Assembly: GCA_019114585.1 (NCBI GenBank) | Contig: DXFE01000037.1 | Span: 1-64,000 of the forward strand | Length of the DNA stretch: 64,000 bases | Origin: Gemmiger_A avium | GTDB lineage: Bacteria; Bacillota; Clostridia; Oscillospirales; Ruminococcaceae | Direction of reading: 5' to 3' | Shown here: in pieces, positions 62,712 through 64,000 of the stretch | How positions within the stretch are numbered: the stretch's first letter is position 1 | Layout: each line of letters starts with the position of its first letter | Position numbers and translations under genes: made by a program | The notes under the pieces: generated by a model | The model's database searches: none | The model's input: the letters and a program-made list of their open reading frames with translations, nothing else | What the model was told of the DNA's origin: nothing

Positions 62712-64000
62712 GGACAAAATCCCGGTTCATGAAGCGGGTATGGGCGCCATCCCAGCCCAGCGGCACCCGGTCGGTGGAGCCGTGACGGTTCTTGGCCACG
62801 ATGCAGTAGGCGGTGTCCGCGTCCACCTGGGTATCGCTGCCGGAGGTGGAGGCGTAGTAGCCCTCCCGGTAGAGCATGAGCACGATGTCGGCGTCCTGCT
62901 CGATAGAACCGGAGTCACGCAGGTCGGACAGCTGGGGCTGATGATCGGCGCGGCCGCTCTTTTCGGTGGCACGGCTCAGCTGGGACAGGGCGATGACCGG
63001 CACGTTCAGCTCCTTGGCCATGATCTTCAGGTTTCGGGTGATCTCGCTGATTTCCTGCACACGGTTTTCGGTGCGCTTGCCGGTGCTCATCAGCTGCAGG
63101 TAGTCGATGACGATCAGGCCGATGGGCGCGCGGGAGGTATCCCGGTTGATCTGGCGGATCTTGGCCTTGATCTCCGGGATGGTGATGTTGGAGGTGTCGT
63201 CCATAAAGATGGGCACATCGTGAAGCAGCTCGGTTACATGGACCAGGTCCTGCCAGTCGGAACTGGTCAGGGCGCCGGTACGGAACGCCTGGCTGCCGAT
63301 GCCCGCCTCGGAGGACAGGATACGGCTGACGATCTGGTCCTTGCCCATTTCCAGGCTGAAGATGGCCACCGGGATTTTCTGGCGCTTGGCCACGTTGGTG
63401 GCGATGTTCAGCGCAAAGCTGGTTTTGCCCATACCGGGACGGGCGGCCAGGATGATCAGGTCCGACCGGCCCAACCCGCCGCTGAGCAGTTCATCCAGGC
63501 CGGTAAAGCCGGTGGGGATGCCCGCGTACTTGCTGCGGTTGGGGCCGGACAGCTGCTGCAGGCTGATCAGGGTGTCCACCACCACATCGTTCATCTGGGT
63601 CAGGCCGGTCTGGCCGCGGCCCGAACGGATCTCGTACAGCCGCTGCTCGGCATTTTCCAGCAGCAGATCCGCGTCGCTTTCCTCGTTGCTCTGCTCCAGG
63701 ATGCTCTGGGCAGCCAGCATCAGCTGGCGAACCCGGTATTTCTCCTCTACGATGCGGGCGTAGGCCTTTACATTGCTGACCGAGGGCACCGTCTCGGCGA
63801 TGCTGGTCAGGTACTGCACCGCCGCGTCCGGGCTTTCAAAAGCCCCGCTGGCGCTGACCGCCTCCTGCAGGGTGACGAAGTCCAGCGAATAACCCGCAGT
63901 GTACAGCCGCAGCATCTGGGAGAAAATCTCCCCGTTGCTGCGCTGGTAGAACATTTCCGGGCGCAGGATCTCCACCAGATCAGCCAGAACGCCCGGTTCC
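62698..64000 (-). CDS. dnaB: Replicative DNA helicase (partial, N-terminus beyond window)
   Basis: At least 433 residues of the hexameric helicase; the frame runs off the right edge. It has the end of the N-terminal DnaG-interaction domain, then the RecA-like core: Walker A ARPGMGKTSFAL, Walker B IGLIVIDYLQLM, and the DnaB-specific LSQLSRATEKSG and DLRDSGSIEQDADIV. The C-terminus is DFVHEYN. No intein is present in the visible part. Confidence 0.96.
   Translation of the reverse strand, partial: EPGVLADLVEILRPEMFYQRSNGEIFSQMLRLYTAGYSLDFVTLQEAVSASGAFESPDAAVQYLTSIAETVPSVSNVKAYARIVEEKYRVRQLMLAAQSILEQSNEESDADLLLENAEQRLYEIRSGRGQTGLTQMNDVVVDTLISLQQLSGPNRSKYAGIPTGFTGLDELLSGGLGRSDLIILAARPGMGKTSFALNIATNVAKRQKIPVAIFSLEMGKDQIVSRILSSEAGIGSQAFRTGALTSSDWQDLVHVTELLHDVPIFMDDTSNITIPEIKAKIRQINRDTSRAPIGLIVIDYLQLMSTGKRTENRVQEISEITRNLKIMAKELNVPVIALSQLSRATEKSGRADHQPQLSDLRDSGSIEQDADIVLMLYREGYYASTSGSDTQVDADTAYCIVAKNRHGSTDRVPLGWDGAHTRFMNRDFVHEYN

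Overview
The window looks like chromosomal DNA of a strictly anaerobic, GC-rich gut Clostridium-class bacterium, probably Oscillospiraceae/Ruminococcaceae of the Faecalibacterium-Gemmiger-Subdoligranulum type. This is inferred from high GC, Gram-positive lipoproteins and strong GGAGG ribosome sites, a B12-dependent ribonucleotide reductase, an [FeFe] hydrogenase with rubrerythrin, an ECF vitamin-type transporter, and DUF4364/DUF951/DUF134 proteins typical of Clostridia. No phage genes, insertion sequences or CRISPR arrays were seen. The first ~300 bases are the exception: an AT-rich tract ends in the 3' part of a tRNA-Ala gene and resembles the end of an integrated element.

Layout. 1-600: AT-rich tract, tRNA-Ala remnant and serial hairpins. 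603-8875: a BlaI/M56 (BlaR1-like) signalling module with a 1507-residue surface beta-helix protein and a divergent WG-repeat lipoprotein, with three matching operators around two divergent promoters. 9017-12550: a redox cluster (LysR, MerR, flavodoxin lipoprotein, cupin, aldo/keto reductase). 12596-18319: GH43 plus a DMT exporter, a DUF134-NifX fusion, and GH31. 18479-22387: B12-dependent ribonucleotide reductase under two NrdR-like boxes, and a diguanylate cyclase. 22586-26760: ECF transporter (T, double A, S) with a SAM hydroxide adenosyltransferase. 26973-30987: MATE exporter, then a Fur/PerR gene overlapping an in-frame [FeFe] hydrogenase-rubrerythrin fusion. 31043-43907: two response-regulator/kinase pairs and two beta-propeller-substrate-binding lipoproteins (one broken by an amber codon), with MalFG-type permeases, an HlyD-like adaptor and a MacB-like membrane protein, but no ATPase. 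43982-44539: ElbB-like protein. 44602-50275: maltodextrin-type operon (binding protein, MalF, MalG, LacI, MalQ) behind tandem LacI operators. 50566-64000: housekeeping genes (DUF4364, S1 protein, DUF951, prfA, TsaC/Sua5, coaE, lytic transglycosylase, M18 aminopeptidase, zinc-ribbon protein, ftsH, hpt, tilS, dnaB).

How the genes work together. The carbohydrate genes (GH43, GH31, MalQ, LacI-controlled ABC operon) indicate plant or storage glycan use. Hydrogenase, rubrerythrin, flavodoxin and the PerR-like regulator form fermentative redox and oxidant-defence functions. The two most distinctive features are (i) two in-frame gene fusions (DUF134-NifX and hydrogenase-rubrerythrin), each keeping a near-perfect internal ribosome site so that both a fused and a separate downstream product are possible, and (ii) the twin two-component/transport cluster with propeller-fused binding proteins. 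All functional statements rest on reading motifs and gene order by eye; no database search was run.
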